NCBI GenBank assembly: GCA_947475445.1
Contig: CANJLC010000010.1
Location: 1-64,000 of the forward strand
DNA: 64,000 nucleotides
Direction of reading: 5' to 3'
Origin: Alphaproteobacteria bacterium
GTDB taxonomy: Bacteria > Pseudomonadota > Alphaproteobacteria > Micropepsales > Micropepsaceae
The notes under the pieces were generated by a model. That model was given only the letters and a program-made list of their open reading frames with translations. It was not told where the DNA came from and ran no database searches. The position numbers and the translations under genes were made by a program. Numbering within the stretch: the first letter of the stretch is position 1; each line of letters begins with the position of its first letter. Shown here piece by piece: positions 9,905-18,761 of the stretch.

Positions 9905-11236
9905 ATGGCATCTGCAGCCGAACAGCTGGCCGCCAATTTCAGCTTTAACAACCTGGGCAAGTCCCATGAGTTGCGCCAGCGCATCTTCTTCACGCTGGGC
10001 GCGCTGATTGTCGCCCGCCTGGGCACCTACATCCCCATGCCCGGCATCGACCCGGCGGCCCTGGCCCAGCAGCTGCAGCAGCAGGGCGGCGGCTTGCTCG
10101 ATGTGTTCAACACATTGGCCGGCGGCGCCGTCAACCGCATGGCGATCTTCGCCCTGGGCATCATGCCCTACATCTCCGCCTCCATCATCATCCAGCTGAT
10201 GACCACCGTCTTCCCGGAACTGGAAGCGCTGAAGAAGGAAGGCGAGGCGGGCCGCAAGGTCCTCAACCAGTATACCCGCTACGGCACGGTCGGCCTTGCA
10301 TTGGTCCAGGCCTATGGCATCGCCGTCGGCCTCGAACATTGGGGCAACGCCGTGCTCGAGCCGGGCCTGTTCTTCCGCCTCACCGCCATGATCACGTTGA
10401 CCGGCGGCACCGTGCTTCTGATGTGGATCGGCGAGCAGATCACCTCGCGCGGCGTCGGCAACGGCATTTCGCTGATCATCTTCGCCGGCATCGTGGCGCG
10501 CTTTCCCTCCATGATGATCCAGGGCCTGGAGCAGGCGCGCACCGGCGCCGTCAGCCCCATCCTGCTGGTCTTCTTCTGCGCCTTCACGGTGGCGCTGGTC
10601 GGCTTCATCGTCTTCATGGAAAGGGCGCAGCGCCGCCTGTTCGTCACCTATCCCAAGCGCCAGGTTGGCAACAAGGTCTATGGCGGCGAAAGCTCGCACC
10701 TGCCGATCAAGCTGAACGTTTCCGGCGTCATCCCGCCGATTTTCGCCAGCTCGATCCTGCTGCTGCCCACCACCATTGCCAGCTTCAACGCGCAGAATTT
10801 GCCGGAATGGCTGCAGCTCATCGTTACCTATCTCAGCCGTGGCCAGCCGCTTTACCTGATCCTGTATGCGCTGCTGATCTTCTTCTTCGCCTTCTTCTAC
10901 ACCTCGATTGTTTTCCCGCCTGAAGAAACCGCGGAAAACCTGAAGAAGTATGGCGGCGTGTTTCCCGGCATCCGTCCCGGCAAGAAGAGCGCGCAGTTCA
11001 TCGACTATACCGTCACGCGCATCACCATGATCGGCGCCGCCTACCTGACCTTCGTCTGCCTGATCCCGGAGTTCATGTTCTACAAGTACAATCTCAGCTT
11101 CTCGCTGGGCGGTACTTCGGTGCTGATCGTGGTCAGCGTCACGATGGACACGGTGGCCCAGATCCAGAGCCACCTGGTGGCGCAGCAATATGAAGGCCTG
11201 CTCAAGAAGTCCAAGCTGCGGGGAGCGCGCAAGTGA
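9905..11236 (+). CDS. secY: Preprotein translocase subunit SecY
   Basis: SecY forms the protein-conducting channel of the inner membrane. The 443-residue protein has the expected ten hydrophobic segments, the plug-region motif MPGIDPAAL near residue 48, the conserved GIMPYISASIIIQLM in TM2 and the GVGNGISLIIFAGIVAR loop. The cytosolic loops are basic, as the positive-inside rule requires. The 94-base gap before it holds an imperfect CCGGCC/GGCCGG hairpin and TATATAAAG, possibly a secondary promoter or attenuator. The stop overlaps adk. Confidence 0.98.
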   Translation: MASAAEQLAANFSFNNLGKSHELRQRIFFTLGALIVARLGTYIPMPGIDPAALAQQLQQQGGGLLDVFNTLAGGAVNRMAIFALGIMPYISASIIIQLMTTVFPELEALKKEGEAGRKVLNQYTRYGTVGLALVQAYGIAVGLEHWGNAVLEPGLFFRLTAMITLTGGTVLLMWIGEQITSRGVGNGISLIIFAGIVARFPSMMIQGLEQARTGAVSPILLVFFCAFTVALVGFIVFMERAQRRLFVTYPKRQVGNKVYGGESSHLPIKLNVSGVIPPIFASSILLLPTTIASFNAQNLPEWLQLIVTYLSRGQPLYLILYALLIFFFAFFYTSIVFPPEETAENLKKYGGVFPGIRPGKKSAQFIDYTVTRITMIGAAYLTFVCLIPEFMFYKYNLSFSLGGTSVLIVVSVTMDTVAQIQSHLVAQQYEGLLKKSKLRGARK

Positions 11237-11811
11237 ACCTGGTTCTGTTCGGGCCTCCCGGCGCGGGCAAGGGCACGCAGTCTCGCTTCCTGACCGAGAC
11301 GAGGGGCCTGCCGCAGCTTTCGACCGGCGACATGTTGCGCGCCGCCATCGAAGCGGGCACGCCGCTGGGCCTGTCCTGCAAGGCGCTGATGGCCAAGGGC
11401 GAGCTGGTGCCCGATGAAACCGTGATCGGCATCATCGCCGAGCGTTACGACCGCCCCGACTGCAAGAATGGCGCTGTGTTCGACGGCTTCCCCCGCACCG
11501 TGCCCCAAGCCGAGGCGCTGGACCGCATGCTGGCCGAGCGCGGCAAGAAGATCGACCTGGTGCTGGAACTGAAGGTGGACGACGCCGCCCTCCTGGCGCG
11601 GGTGGAAAGCCGGATCAAGGCCGGCGGGGTCCTGCGCTCCGACGACACGCCCGAGACCCTGAAGCACCGGCTGGAGGTCTATTACAAGAATACCGCCCCC
11701 CTGATCGGCTTCTACAAGGCCCAGGGCAAGCTGGTGAGCCTGGACGGCATGGCCCCAATCGAGAAGGTCACCGCCCAGATTGAAGCCGCCCTGAAGGGGG
11801 CGGAAGCCTAG
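11233..11811 (+). CDS. adk: Adenylate kinase (short LID form)
   Basis: Adk converts ATP + AMP to 2 ADP. The start is GTG overlapping the secY stop (GTGA), giving MNLVLFGPPGAGKGTQSRFL, the P-loop. The AMP-binding signature VFDGFPRTVPQAEALD follows near residue 81. At 192 residues the protein lacks the long zinc-type LID insertion of Gram-positive enzymes, as is usual for alphaproteobacteria. secY-adk is a conserved pair. A 6-bp inverted repeat after the stop lacks a U-run. Confidence 0.97.
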   Translation: MNLVLFGPPGAGKGTQSRFLTETRGLPQLSTGDMLRAAIEAGTPLGLSCKALMAKGELVPDETVIGIIAERYDRPDCKNGAVFDGFPRTVPQAEALDRMLAERGKKIDLVLELKVDDAALLARVESRIKAGGVLRSDDTPETLKHRLEVYYKNTAPLIGFYKAQGKLVSLDGMAPIEKVTAQIEAALKGAEA

Positions 11812-11860
11812 GTCCGCAGGCTCCAGATTGGGGGCTGCGGCAATAAATCCCGGCCGGGAG

Positions 11861-11888
11861 TTGACGGCAGGGGGGTCCTTCCTATAAT
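11861..11888 (+). promoter_or_regulatory. Sigma-70 promoter for the alpha operon
   Basis: TTGACG and TATAAT stand 16 bases apart, a near-consensus housekeeping promoter. It lies in the 222-base gap between adk and rpsM, so the transcription start would be near 11895, giving a leader of about 140 bases. It would uncouple rpsM-rpsK-rpoA-rplQ from the upstream ribosomal transcript. Confidence 0.85.
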
Positions 11889-11922
11889 CCGCGCCCTCGC
11901 GACAGTTTTTCCTGTCATTTCC

Positions 11923-11950
11923 GGCGTTTTGGGGCGTTTTGGCGCTTTGG
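11923..11950 (+). repeat. Three short direct repeats in the rpsM leader
   Basis: GGCGTTTTGG occurs twice head to tail (11923-11932 and 11933-11942), followed by the variant GGCGCTTTGG overlapping by two bases (11941-11950). The repeats lie in the predicted 5' leader, after a small GACAG/CTGTC stem around 11901-11916. Function is unknown; they could be an RNA element or a protein site controlling the alpha operon, or chance low complexity. Confidence 0.5.
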
Positions 11951-12033
11951 CACATCCCGGTTCTGGCAGCGCTGGCTGCACGAAGTAATTTTGTAACGAT
12001 ATCAACGGCTTAAAAAGCCCGGAGAAACCACCA

Positions 12034-12411
12034 GTGGCACGTATCGCCGGCGTCAATATCCCGACCCAAAAGCGAGTCGTTATCGGCCTGCGCTATATCC
12101 ATGGCATTGGGCCCATGACCGCCCAGAAGATCATCCAGCAGCTCGGCATCTCGCCGGAGCGCCGCGTCAGCGACCTGACCGAGTCTGAAGTCATCCAGAT
12201 CCGCGAAGTCATCGACCGCGATTTCCTGGTGGAAGGCGATCTGCGCCGCGACACCGCCATGAACATCAAGCGCCTGATGGATCTGGGCTGCTATCGCGGC
12301 CTGCGTCATCGCAAGAGCCTGCCGGTCCGCGGCCAGCGCACCCACACCAACGCCCGCACCCGCAAGGGGCCTGCCAAGGCCATCGCCGGCAAGAAGAAAG
12401 TGACCAAGTAA
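12034..12411 (+). CDS. rpsM: 30S ribosomal protein S13
   Basis: The start is a GTG preceded by GGAGAAACC, giving [20 protein letters not shown]. The C-terminal signature [20 protein letters not shown] is complete, and the length of 125 residues is standard. S13 bridges the subunits through the head. It is the first gene of the promoter-led alpha operon. Confidence 0.97.
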   Translation: MARIAGVNIPTQKRVVIGLRYIHGIGPMTAQKIIQQLGISPERRVSDLTESEVIQIREVIDRDFLVEGDLRRDTAMNIKRLMDLGCYRGLRHRKSLPVRGQRTHTNARTRKGPAKAIAGKKKVTK

Positions 12412-12415
12412 TCCG

Positions 12416-12823
12416 ATGGCCGAAGACAAGAAGCCCGCTGGCAAAGCCCCGCGCGCGCGCAAGAAAGAAAAGAAGAACGTTGTCGTCGGCGTGGCGCATG
12501 TCGCCGCCACCTTCAACAACACCATCGTCACCATCACCGACACCCAGGGCAATGCGATCAGCTGGTCCAGCGCCGGCATGATGGGCTTCAAGGGTTCGCG
12601 CAAATCCACGCCCTATGCGGCGCAGATGGCCGCCGAAGATGCCGCCAAGAAGGCGATCGAACACGGCATGCGCACGCTGGAAGTTGAAGTCTCGGGCCCC
12701 GGCTCGGGCCGTGAATCCGCGCTGCGCGCGCTGCAGGCCGTGGGCCTGGTCGTCACTTCCATCCGCGACGTGACGCCGATCCCGCACAATGGCTGCCGCC
12801 CGCCCAAGCGCCGCCGCGTATAA
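12416..12823 (+). CDS. rpsK: 30S ribosomal protein S11
   Basis: S11 is identified by [20 protein letters not shown] near residue 28 and the C-terminal [17 protein letters not shown]. It lies on the platform near the mRNA exit. The first 20 residues are a basic extension ([16 protein letters not shown]). Total 135 residues. The 71 bases before rpoA contain no obvious signal. Confidence 0.97.
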   Translation: MAEDKKPAGKAPRARKKEKKNVVVGVAHVAATFNNTIVTITDTQGNAISWSSAGMMGFKGSRKSTPYAAQMAAEDAAKKAIEHGMRTLEVEVSGPGSGRESALRALQAVGLVVTSIRDVTPIPHNGCRPPKRRRV

Positions 12824-12894
12824 ATTTTCGGACGTACTCCAACCCGTCGCCGTATGGGCATGGTCCGACATGTCCGGGAAACGATGAGGAAAAT

Positions 12895-13911
12895 ATGTTT
12901 CAGAAGAACTGGCAAGAACTGATCAAGCCCGGCAAGCTCAAGACCGAAGGTGGTCATGACGCCGGCCGCACGGCCACCATCACCGCTGAACCGCTGGAAC
13001 GCGGCTTCGGCCTGACGCTGGGCAACTCGCTGCGCCGCGTGCTGCTGTCCTCGCTGCAGGGCGCCGCCGTGACCTCGATCCAGATCGAGGGCGTGCTGCA
13101 CGAATTTTCCTCCATCCAGGGCGTGCGCGAAGACGTCACCGACATCGTGCTGAACGTGAAGCAGATCGCCTTGCGCATGCACGCCGAAGGCCCCAAGCGC
13201 GTTTCCCTGCGCAAGCAGGGTCCGGGCGAAGTGAAGGCCGGCGACATCCAGGGCTCCTCCGACATCGAAATCCTCAATCCCGAGCTGGTGCTCTGCACCC
13301 TCGACGAGAAAGTGGATTTCCGCATGGAACTGACCATCGCCACCGGCAAGGGCTATGTCCCCGCCGACCGCAACCGTCCGGAAGATGCGCCCATCGGCCT
13401 GATCCCGGTGGATTCGCTGTTCAGCCCGGTCAAGCGCGTCTCCTACAAGGTCGAGAACACTCGCGAAGGCCAGATCCTCGACTATGACAAGCTGACCCTC
13501 ACGGTCGAAACCAATGGCGCCGTCACGCCGGATAACGCCGTGGCCTATGCCGCGCGCATCCTGCAGGACCAGCTCCAGGTCTTCATCAATTTCGAAGAGC
13601 CGCGCGAGCGCGTTGCCGAGGAAGCCAAGCCCGACCTGGCCTTCAATCCGGTGCTGCTCAAGAAGGTGGACGAACTGGAACTGTCGGTGCGTTCCGCCAA
13701 CTGCCTCAAGAACGACAACATCGTTTACATCGGCGATTTGATCCAGAAGACGGAAGCGGAAATGCTCCGCACTCCGAACTTCGGCCGCAAGTCGCTGAAC
13801 GAGATCAAGGCCGTTCTCGCGGAAATGGGCCTGCATCTGGGCATGGAAGTGCCCGGCTGGCCGCCCGAGAATATCGAAGACCTCGCCAAGCGTTACGAAG
13901 ACCAATATTGA
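12895..13911 (+). CDS. rpoA: RNA polymerase alpha subunit
   Basis: RpoA dimerises to start polymerase assembly. The N-terminal domain (to about residue 235) has [20 protein letters not shown], and the C-terminal domain (from about 255), which contacts UP elements and activators, has [20 protein letters not shown] and [20 protein letters not shown]. The 338-residue length is normal. The ATG follows GATGAGGAAAAT. Confidence 0.98.
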   Translation: MFQKNWQELIKPGKLKTEGGHDAGRTATITAEPLERGFGLTLGNSLRRVLLSSLQGAAVTSIQIEGVLHEFSSIQGVREDVTDIVLNVKQIALRMHAEGPKRVSLRKQGPGEVKAGDIQGSSDIEILNPELVLCTLDEKVDFRMELTIATGKGYVPADRNRPEDAPIGLIPVDSLFSPVKRVSYKVENTREGQILDYDKLTLTVETNGAVTPDNAVAYAARILQDQLQVFINFEEPRERVAEEAKPDLAFNPVLLKKVDELELSVRSANCLKNDNIVYIGDLIQKTEAEMLRTPNFGRKSLNEIKAVLAEMGLHLGMEVPGWPPENIEDLAKRYEDQY

Positions 13912-13931
13912 TTTAAAGAAAGTACCTCCCA

Positions 13932-14354
13932 ATGCGTCACGGTAACCAAGGCCGCAAGCTCAACCGCACTGCTTCACACCGCAAGGCGCTGTGGGGCAAC
14001 ATGACGGCCGCGCTGATCAAGCATGAGCAGATCAAGACCACGCTGCCCAAGGCGAAGGATCTTCGCCCGGTGATCGAAAAGCTGGTCACCCTGGCGCGCC
14101 GTGGCACCAAGGATTTGCACGCCCGCCGCCAGCTGCTGGCCCAGGTCAAGGATGCCGACCAGGTGACCAAGCTGTTCGACGTTCTGGCCCCCCGCTACAA
14201 GGGCCGCCCCGGCGGTTACACCCGCGTCCTCAAGGCCGGCTTCCGCTTCGGTGACAATGCCCCCATGGCGATCATCGAGTTCGTGGACCGCGACGTGGAC
14301 GCCAAGGGCAAGGATTCCGGCCCGGTGGAAATCGCCGCCGACTCCGAAGACTAG
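13932..14354 (+). CDS. rplQ: 50S ribosomal protein L17
   Basis: L17 begins [20 protein letters not shown] and contains the conserved [19 protein letters not shown]. The 140 residues include an acidic C-terminal tail ([11 protein letters not shown]). It closes the alpha operon and is followed within 30 bases by an intrinsic terminator. Confidence 0.98.
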   Translation: MRHGNQGRKLNRTASHRKALWGNMTAALIKHEQIKTTLPKAKDLRPVIEKLVTLARRGTKDLHARRQLLAQVKDADQVTKLFDVLAPRYKGRPGGYTRVLKAGFRFGDNAPMAIIEFVDRDVDAKGKDSGPVEIAADSED

Positions 14355-14381
14355 ACCCTTCGCACAATTTGACATGATCAA

Positions 14382-14408
14382 GGCCGCCCGCGAGGGCGGT
14401 CTTTTTCT
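14382..14408 (+). terminator. Rho-independent terminator of the alpha operon
   Basis: An 8-bp GC-rich stem (GGCCGCCC / GGGCGGTC, one G-U pair) with a GCGA tetraloop is followed directly by TTTTTCTTT. It lies 28 bases after the rplQ stop and ends the ribosomal superoperon. Confidence 0.93.
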
Positions 14409-14432
14409 TTGTACATCTTGCGGTTTCGCCAC

Positions 14433-14460
14433 TTGAAGGCCGTATTTGTTGGAATAGATT
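14433..14460 (+). promoter_or_regulatory. Candidate promoter of the degP-like gene
   Basis: TTGAAG and TAGATT are separated by 16 bases. The -10 box ends six bases before the ATG, so initiation about seven bases downstream would fall on the start codon itself. The CTTGAA core also resembles a sigma-32 -35 element, though no sigma-32 -10 is visible. Moderate match only. Confidence 0.45.
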
Positions 14461-14466
14461 CAGGCC

Positions 14467-15951
14467 ATGAAAACATCCATCAAGATACTGGCCGGCATCG
14501 CCGCCCTGGGCGCGGCTCTTGCCGTTGCCGTTCCTGCGCTGACACAGACCAGCGCGCCCAAACCCACCCGCCTGGCGCCGCCGCCGGTCAAGGCCCTGCC
14601 GACGCCCTTGGCGCCCGCCGCCGTGCCATCCTCGATGGGGCAGGTGCAGATGACCTTTGCCCCCGTGGTCAAGCGCATCGTGCCGGCCGTGGTGAATGTC
14701 TACGCCAAGTCGGTGGCGCAGGTTCAGGTCAATCCCATGTTCGCCGATCCGCTGTTCCAGCGCTTCTTCGGCGGCTCGCCGGAGATGCGCCAGCGGGTGC
14801 AGCAGAGCCTGGGCTCCGGCGTGATCGTGCGCGCTGATGGCCTGATCATCACCAACAATCATGTGGTGGAAGGCGGCAACGAAATCACCGTGGCGCTGTC
14901 CGACAAGCGCGAGTTCAAGGCCAGGGTGCTGCAATCCGATCCGCGCACCGACCTGGCCGTGCTGAAGATCGACACCAAGGGCGAAAAGCTGCCGGTGGTG
15001 CCCTTTGCCGACAGCGACCGGGTGCAGGTGGGTGACCTGGTGCTGGCGGTGGGCGATCCCTTCGGTGTCGGCCAGACCGTGACCATGGGCATTGTCTCGG
15101 CGCTGGCCCGCACGCAGATATCTGCGTCTGACTACCAGTTCTTCATCCAGACCGATGCCGCCATCAATCCCGGCAATTCCGGCGGCGCGCTGGTCACCAC
15201 AGATGGCCGGCTGGCCGGCATCAACACGGCGATCTATTCGCGCAGCGGCGGCAATGTCGGCATCGGCTTCGCCATCCCCGCCAACCTGGTGCGCCGCGTG
15301 GTGGAAAGCGTGGAAGGTGGGTCGGGCAGCGCCAACTCCAGCCTGCGCCTGTCCTGGGTCGGCGCCAATGGCCAGTCCGTCACCAGCGCCATTGCGTCCA
15401 GCCTGGGCTTGTCGCGTCCCGGCGGCGTCCTGATCAAGGATGTCTATCCCGGCGGTCCGCTGGCCAATGCCGGGGTGAAAAGCGGCGAAGTGGTCGCCTC
15501 CGTGGAAGGCACGGATGTCGACGATCTGCAGTCGCTCAATTACCGCGCTGCCACCCGCAAGGCCGGCGAGACGCTGAAGATTCATATCGCGGGCAAGGCG
15601 GCGCGCGACGTGACGGTGACGCTGGCCTTGCCGCCGGAAAATCCGCCGCGCGAAACCACCACCGTCGGGGGGCGCAATCCCCTGACCGGCGCCAGGGTTC
15701 AGAACCTCTCGCCCGCCGCCGCTTCCGACATGCAGATGGACATGTTCGCCAAGGGCGTGGTGGTGACGGCGGTGGCCTCAAATTCCTATGCGGAAGGCCA
15801 GGGCTTCCAGCCGGGCGATATCGTGCGCAGCGTCAATGGCGTCGCCATCTCCCGGGTGGGGGAACTGACCCGCAGCCTGAACGCCGCCAATCGCTGGGAT
15901 ATGGTTGTGGAACGATCCGGCCAGAGAATGGCGCTATCGGTTGAAGGCTGA
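14467..15951 (+). CDS. Periplasmic serine protease, DegP/HtrA family
   Basis: HtrA proteases degrade or hold misfolded envelope proteins. The 494-residue protein has an N-terminal signal segment (MKTSIKILAGIAALGAAL) and then a Pro/Ala linker. The trypsin-like domain has the triad His in ITNNHVVEGG, Asp in DPRTDLAVLK and Ser in NPGNSGGAL. Two PDZ-like regions follow (about residues 290-385 and 405-490). A terminator upstream separates it from the ribosomal genes. DegP, DegQ and DegS-type members cannot be told apart with certainty, but two PDZ domains favour DegP/Q. No Shine-Dalgarno is obvious. Confidence 0.93.
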   Translation: MKTSIKILAGIAALGAALAVAVPALTQTSAPKPTRLAPPPVKALPTPLAPAAVPSSMGQVQMTFAPVVKRIVPAVVNVYAKSVAQVQVNPMFADPLFQRFFGGSPEMRQRVQQSLGSGVIVRADGLIITNNHVVEGGNEITVALSDKREFKARVLQSDPRTDLAVLKIDTKGEKLPVVPFADSDRVQVGDLVLAVGDPFGVGQTVTMGIVSALARTQISASDYQFFIQTDAAINPGNSGGALVTTDGRLAGINTAIYSRSGGNVGIGFAIPANLVRRVVESVEGGSGSANSSLRLSWVGANGQSVTSAIASSLGLSRPGGVLIKDVYPGGPLANAGVKSGEVVASVEGTDVDDLQSLNYRAATRKAGETLKIHIAGKAARDVTVTLALPPENPPRETTTVGGRNPLTGARVQNLSPAAASDMQMDMFAKGVVVTAVASNSYAEGQGFQPGDIVRSVNGVAISRVGELTRSLNAANRWDMVVERSGQRMALSVEG

Positions 15952-15978
15952 TGCTGAAGTGTTTTTGTGACCCCCATC

Positions 15979-16047
15979 TGTCCGGCACGCGGGCAAGCCC
16001 GCAGCCGGACATCTTCCCCCGCTAGGGGCTGCGCCCCGCAGGGGAAG
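15979..16047. repeat. Two tandem hairpin elements between degP and rarA
   Basis: Hairpin one has arms GTCCGGC / GCCGGAC enclosing GCGGGC / GCCCGC. Hairpin two has arms CTTCCCC / GGGGAAG enclosing GGGGC / GCCCC. They are separated by one or two bases and occupy most of the 124-base gap. No T-run follows, so they are not classic terminators; they resemble REP-type intergenic palindromes and may protect the degP mRNA 3' end. Confidence 0.6.
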
Positions 16048-16075
16048 AAAGCCGAAGTATGATATATCGCCGGGT

Positions 16076-17386
16076 ATGACTGATCTTTTCGAATCCGGCG
16101 GCCTTTCGCAGGACGCATCGCGCCCCCTGGCCGACCGGCTGCGGCCCAAATCCCTTGCCGAAGTGGTGGGGCAGGATCATTTGCTGGGCGAGGCTGGCCC
16201 GCTGGGCCGCATGGTCGCCGCCCATACGCCGCATTCTATCATCCTGTGGGGCCCGCCGGGCACCGGCAAGACCACCATCGCGCGCCTGCTCTCCACCGCC
16301 TTCAAGCTGCACTTCGAGCAATTGTCGGCGGTGTTCTCCGGCGTGGCGGATTTGAAAAAGACCTTCGAAGCGGCGCGCACCCGCCGCAAGATGGGGCAGG
16401 GCACGCTGCTTTTCATCGACGAAATTCACCGCTTCAACCGCAGCCAGCAGGACAGCTTCCTGCCGGTGGTGGAAGACGGCACCGTGGTGCTGGTCGGCGC
16501 CACCACGGAAAATCCTTCCTTTGAACTGAACGGCGCCTTGCTGTCGCGGGCCCAGGTGCTGGTGCTGCGGCGGCTGGACGATGCGGCGCTGGAAAAATTG
16601 CTGCAGCGGGCCGAAGCCCATTATGGCGAGCCGCTCAAGCTGACCGACGACGCGCGCGCCTCCCTGCGCGCCATGGCCGACGGCGACGGCCGCTATCTGC
16701 TCAACCTGGTGGAAGAAGTTGCCGGCCTGAAGATCGCAAAGCCGCTCGACTCTGCCGGACTGATGGCGGCGGTGCAGCGGCGCATGCCGCTTTACGACAA
16801 GTCGCGCGAGGAACATTACAACATCATCTCGGCGCTGCACAAATCCATTCGCGGCTCCGATCCGGATGCGGCGCTCTACTGGCTGGCGCGCATGCTGGCG
16901 GGCGGCGAACAGCCCTTGTTCATCGCCCGCCGCCTGGTGCGCGCGGCCGTGGAGGATATCGGTCTGGCGGATCCGCAAGCCGTGCAGCAGGCTTTGGCCG
17001 CCAAGGACGTCTATGATTTCCTGGGTTCGCCCGAAGGCGAGCTGGCGCTGGCGCAATGCGTCCTCTATCTGGCCAGCGCCCCCAAATCCAATGCGGTCTA
17101 TGTCGCGCTGGGCGCGGCCAAACGCGCTGCGCAGGAGCACGGCTCGCTGATGCCGCCCGCCCATATCCTCAATGCCCCGACCAGGCTGATGAAGTCCCTG
17201 GGCTATGGCGGCGGCTATCAATATGACCATGACGCGGAAGATGGCTTCTCCGGCCAGAATTATTTCCCCGACGCCATGCCCCGGCAGAATTTCTATGCGC
17301 CCAAAGAGACGGGTTTTGAGCGCGAGATTGCCAAGCGCCTCGAATACTGGTCAAAACTGCGCGCGAAAAGGGCCGGGGAGGATTAG
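16076..17386 (+). CDS. rarA: Replication-associated recombination protein RarA (MgsA)
   Basis: RarA is an AAA+ ATPase related to clamp loaders and acts at stalled replication forks. The 436-residue protein has Walker A GPPGTGKTTIARLL near residue 61, Walker B LLFIDEIHRFNRSQQD near 110 and sensor ATTENPSFELN. The C-terminal tetramerisation part includes HKSIRGSDPDAALYWLARML, a strong family signature. crcB begins immediately at the next base, so the two are probably co-transcribed. Confidence 0.96.
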   Translation: MTDLFESGGLSQDASRPLADRLRPKSLAEVVGQDHLLGEAGPLGRMVAAHTPHSIILWGPPGTGKTTIARLLSTAFKLHFEQLSAVFSGVADLKKTFEAARTRRKMGQGTLLFIDEIHRFNRSQQDSFLPVVEDGTVVLVGATTENPSFELNGALLSRAQVLVLRRLDDAALEKLLQRAEAHYGEPLKLTDDARASLRAMADGDGRYLLNLVEEVAGLKIAKPLDSAGLMAAVQRRMPLYDKSREEHYNIISALHKSIRGSDPDAALYWLARMLAGGEQPLFIARRLVRAAVEDIGLADPQAVQQALAAKDVYDFLGSPEGELALAQCVLYLASAPKSNAVYVALGAAKRAAQEHGSLMPPAHILNAPTRLMKSLGYGGGYQYDHDAEDGFSGQNYFPDAMPRQNFYAPKETGFEREIAKRLEYWSKLRAKRAGED

Positions 17387-17773
17387 ATGAAGGCGATGAT
17401 GCTCCTGGCCGTGGGTGCCGGCGGCGCGCTGGGTTCGATGGCGCGCTATCTCGTGGCCGGCGCCATCCAGCCGCCCGCCTGGAGCGGCTTTCCCTATGGC
17501 ATCTTCATCGTCAACGTCACCGGCGGCCTGATCATGGGCGCACTGACCGAAGCCTTTGCCCTGAAATTCCATGTCGCCCCGGAAATGCGCGCCTTCCTCA
17601 CCACCGGAATCCTGGGCGGCTACACCACTTTTTCCACTTTCTCGCTGGAAGCGGGTCTTTTGATCCAGCGCCAGGCCTGGGGCCAGGCCGCGGTTTACAT
17701 CACCGGCTCGGCGCTGCTGTCCATCATCGCGCTTTTCATCGGCATGTGGCTGGTCAGAATGGCCTATGCCTGA
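17387..17773 (+). CDS. crcB: Fluoride ion exporter CrcB/Fluc
   Basis: CrcB is a small dimeric membrane channel that removes fluoride. The 128-residue protein has four hydrophobic segments and the family motifs GGALGSMARYLV, GIFIVNVTGG and GGYTTFSTFSLE; the last contains the conserved Phe and Thr residues lining the pore. It starts directly after the rarA stop, with no room for a fluoride riboswitch, and overlaps the next gene by eight bases. Confidence 0.95.
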   Translation: MKAMMLLAVGAGGALGSMARYLVAGAIQPPAWSGFPYGIFIVNVTGGLIMGALTEAFALKFHVAPEMRAFLTTGILGGYTTFSTFSLEAGLLIQRQAWGQAAVYITGSALLSIIALFIGMWLVRMAYA

Positions 17774-18761
17774 GATCAAGCACATCGCCGAAGATGATGA
17801 CGGCATCCGCCTGGACCGCTGGTTCAAGCGGCATTATCCGGCGCTGACCCATGCAAGGCTGGAAAAGCTGCTGCGCAAGGGCGAGGTGCGGCTGGACGGC
17901 AAGCGCGTCAAATCCAATGACCGCGTCATCAAGGGCCAGGCGCTGCGCCTGCCGCCGCAGGTAATCCACGACAAGAGCGAGCCGCGGATCAAGCAGGTGC
18001 AGGAAGTAAAAACCTCGCGCAAGCTGGAGGATCATGTCCTCTACATGGACAAGCATCTCTTTGTCCTCAACAAGCCGCCGGGCCTGGCTACACAGGGCGG
18101 CTCGGGCCTGAAGGAGCATGTCGACGGCATGCTCGACCAGCTGACATACGAAAAGACCACGCGCCCCAAGCTGGTGCATCGCCTCGACAAGGATACCTCC
18201 GGCGTATTGCTGATCGCCCGCACCGCCCAGGCCGCCTCCGGCCTGTCGGTGGAACTGGCGCGGCGCGAAACATCGAAAATCTATTGGGCGCTGGTCAAGG
18301 GCGTGCCGAAGGAAAAGCGCGGCCTGATCAAGGGTGCCCTGGCCAAGGAAGGCGTGCGCGGCAAGGATGAGCGCATGGCCATCAGCGACGACGAAGACGC
18401 CAAATCCGCTTTGACCGAATATGCCGTGATGGGGCAGGCGGGCAACGAATATAGCTGGGTGGCGGCTAAGCCGGTCACGGGCCGCACCCACCAGATCCGC
18501 GTCCATCTTGCCAGCATCGGCACGCCCATCATGGGCGATTTCAAATATGGCGGCACGGAGGTGCGCGGACGCGGCGCCATTCCCGACAAGCTGCATTTGC
18601 ATGCCCGCTCGATTGACCTGGCGCGCCCCGATGGCGGCAGGCTGCAGGTGACTGCGCCGCTGCCGGCCCACATGCTCAAAAGCTGGTCGCTGCTGGGCTT
18701 CGACCCAGATGACAAGCGCGATCCTTTCCCGCCCTTGAAGAAAAAGCCGCGCAAGTCATGA
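17766..18761 (+). CDS. Pseudouridine synthase, RluA family (RluC-like)
   Basis: This enzyme isomerises uridines in 23S rRNA. An S4 RNA-binding domain occupies about residues 10-75 (RLDRWFKRHYPALTHARLEK), and the catalytic domain has the HRLDKDTSGVLLIA motif with the active-site Asp near residue 143, then TGRTHQIRVHLASIGTPIMG. At 331 residues it fits RluC better than RluD, but target positions cannot be read from sequence. Its stop overlaps the ATP12 gene by four bases, a common alphaproteobacterial arrangement. Confidence 0.92.
   Translation: MPEIKHIAEDDDGIRLDRWFKRHYPALTHARLEKLLRKGEVRLDGKRVKSNDRVIKGQALRLPPQVIHDKSEPRIKQVQEVKTSRKLEDHVLYMDKHLFVLNKPPGLATQGGSGLKEHVDGMLDQLTYEKTTRPKLVHRLDKDTSGVLLIARTAQAASGLSVELARRETSKIYWALVKGVPKEKRGLIKGALAKEGVRGKDERMAISDDEDAKSALTEYAVMGQAGNEYSWVAAKPVTGRTHQIRVHLASIGTPIMGDFKYGGTEVRGRGAIPDKLHLHARSIDLARPDGGRLQVTAPLPAHMLKSWSLLGFDPDDKRDPFPPLKKKPRKS

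Noticed and set aside
11814-11840. CCGCAG/CTGCGG inverted repeat after adk as a terminator
   Set aside because: The stem is only 6 bp with a long loop, and no T-run follows.
17360-17387. Possible fluoride riboswitch before crcB
   Set aside because: crcB begins at the base after the rarA stop, so no leader exists to hold one.
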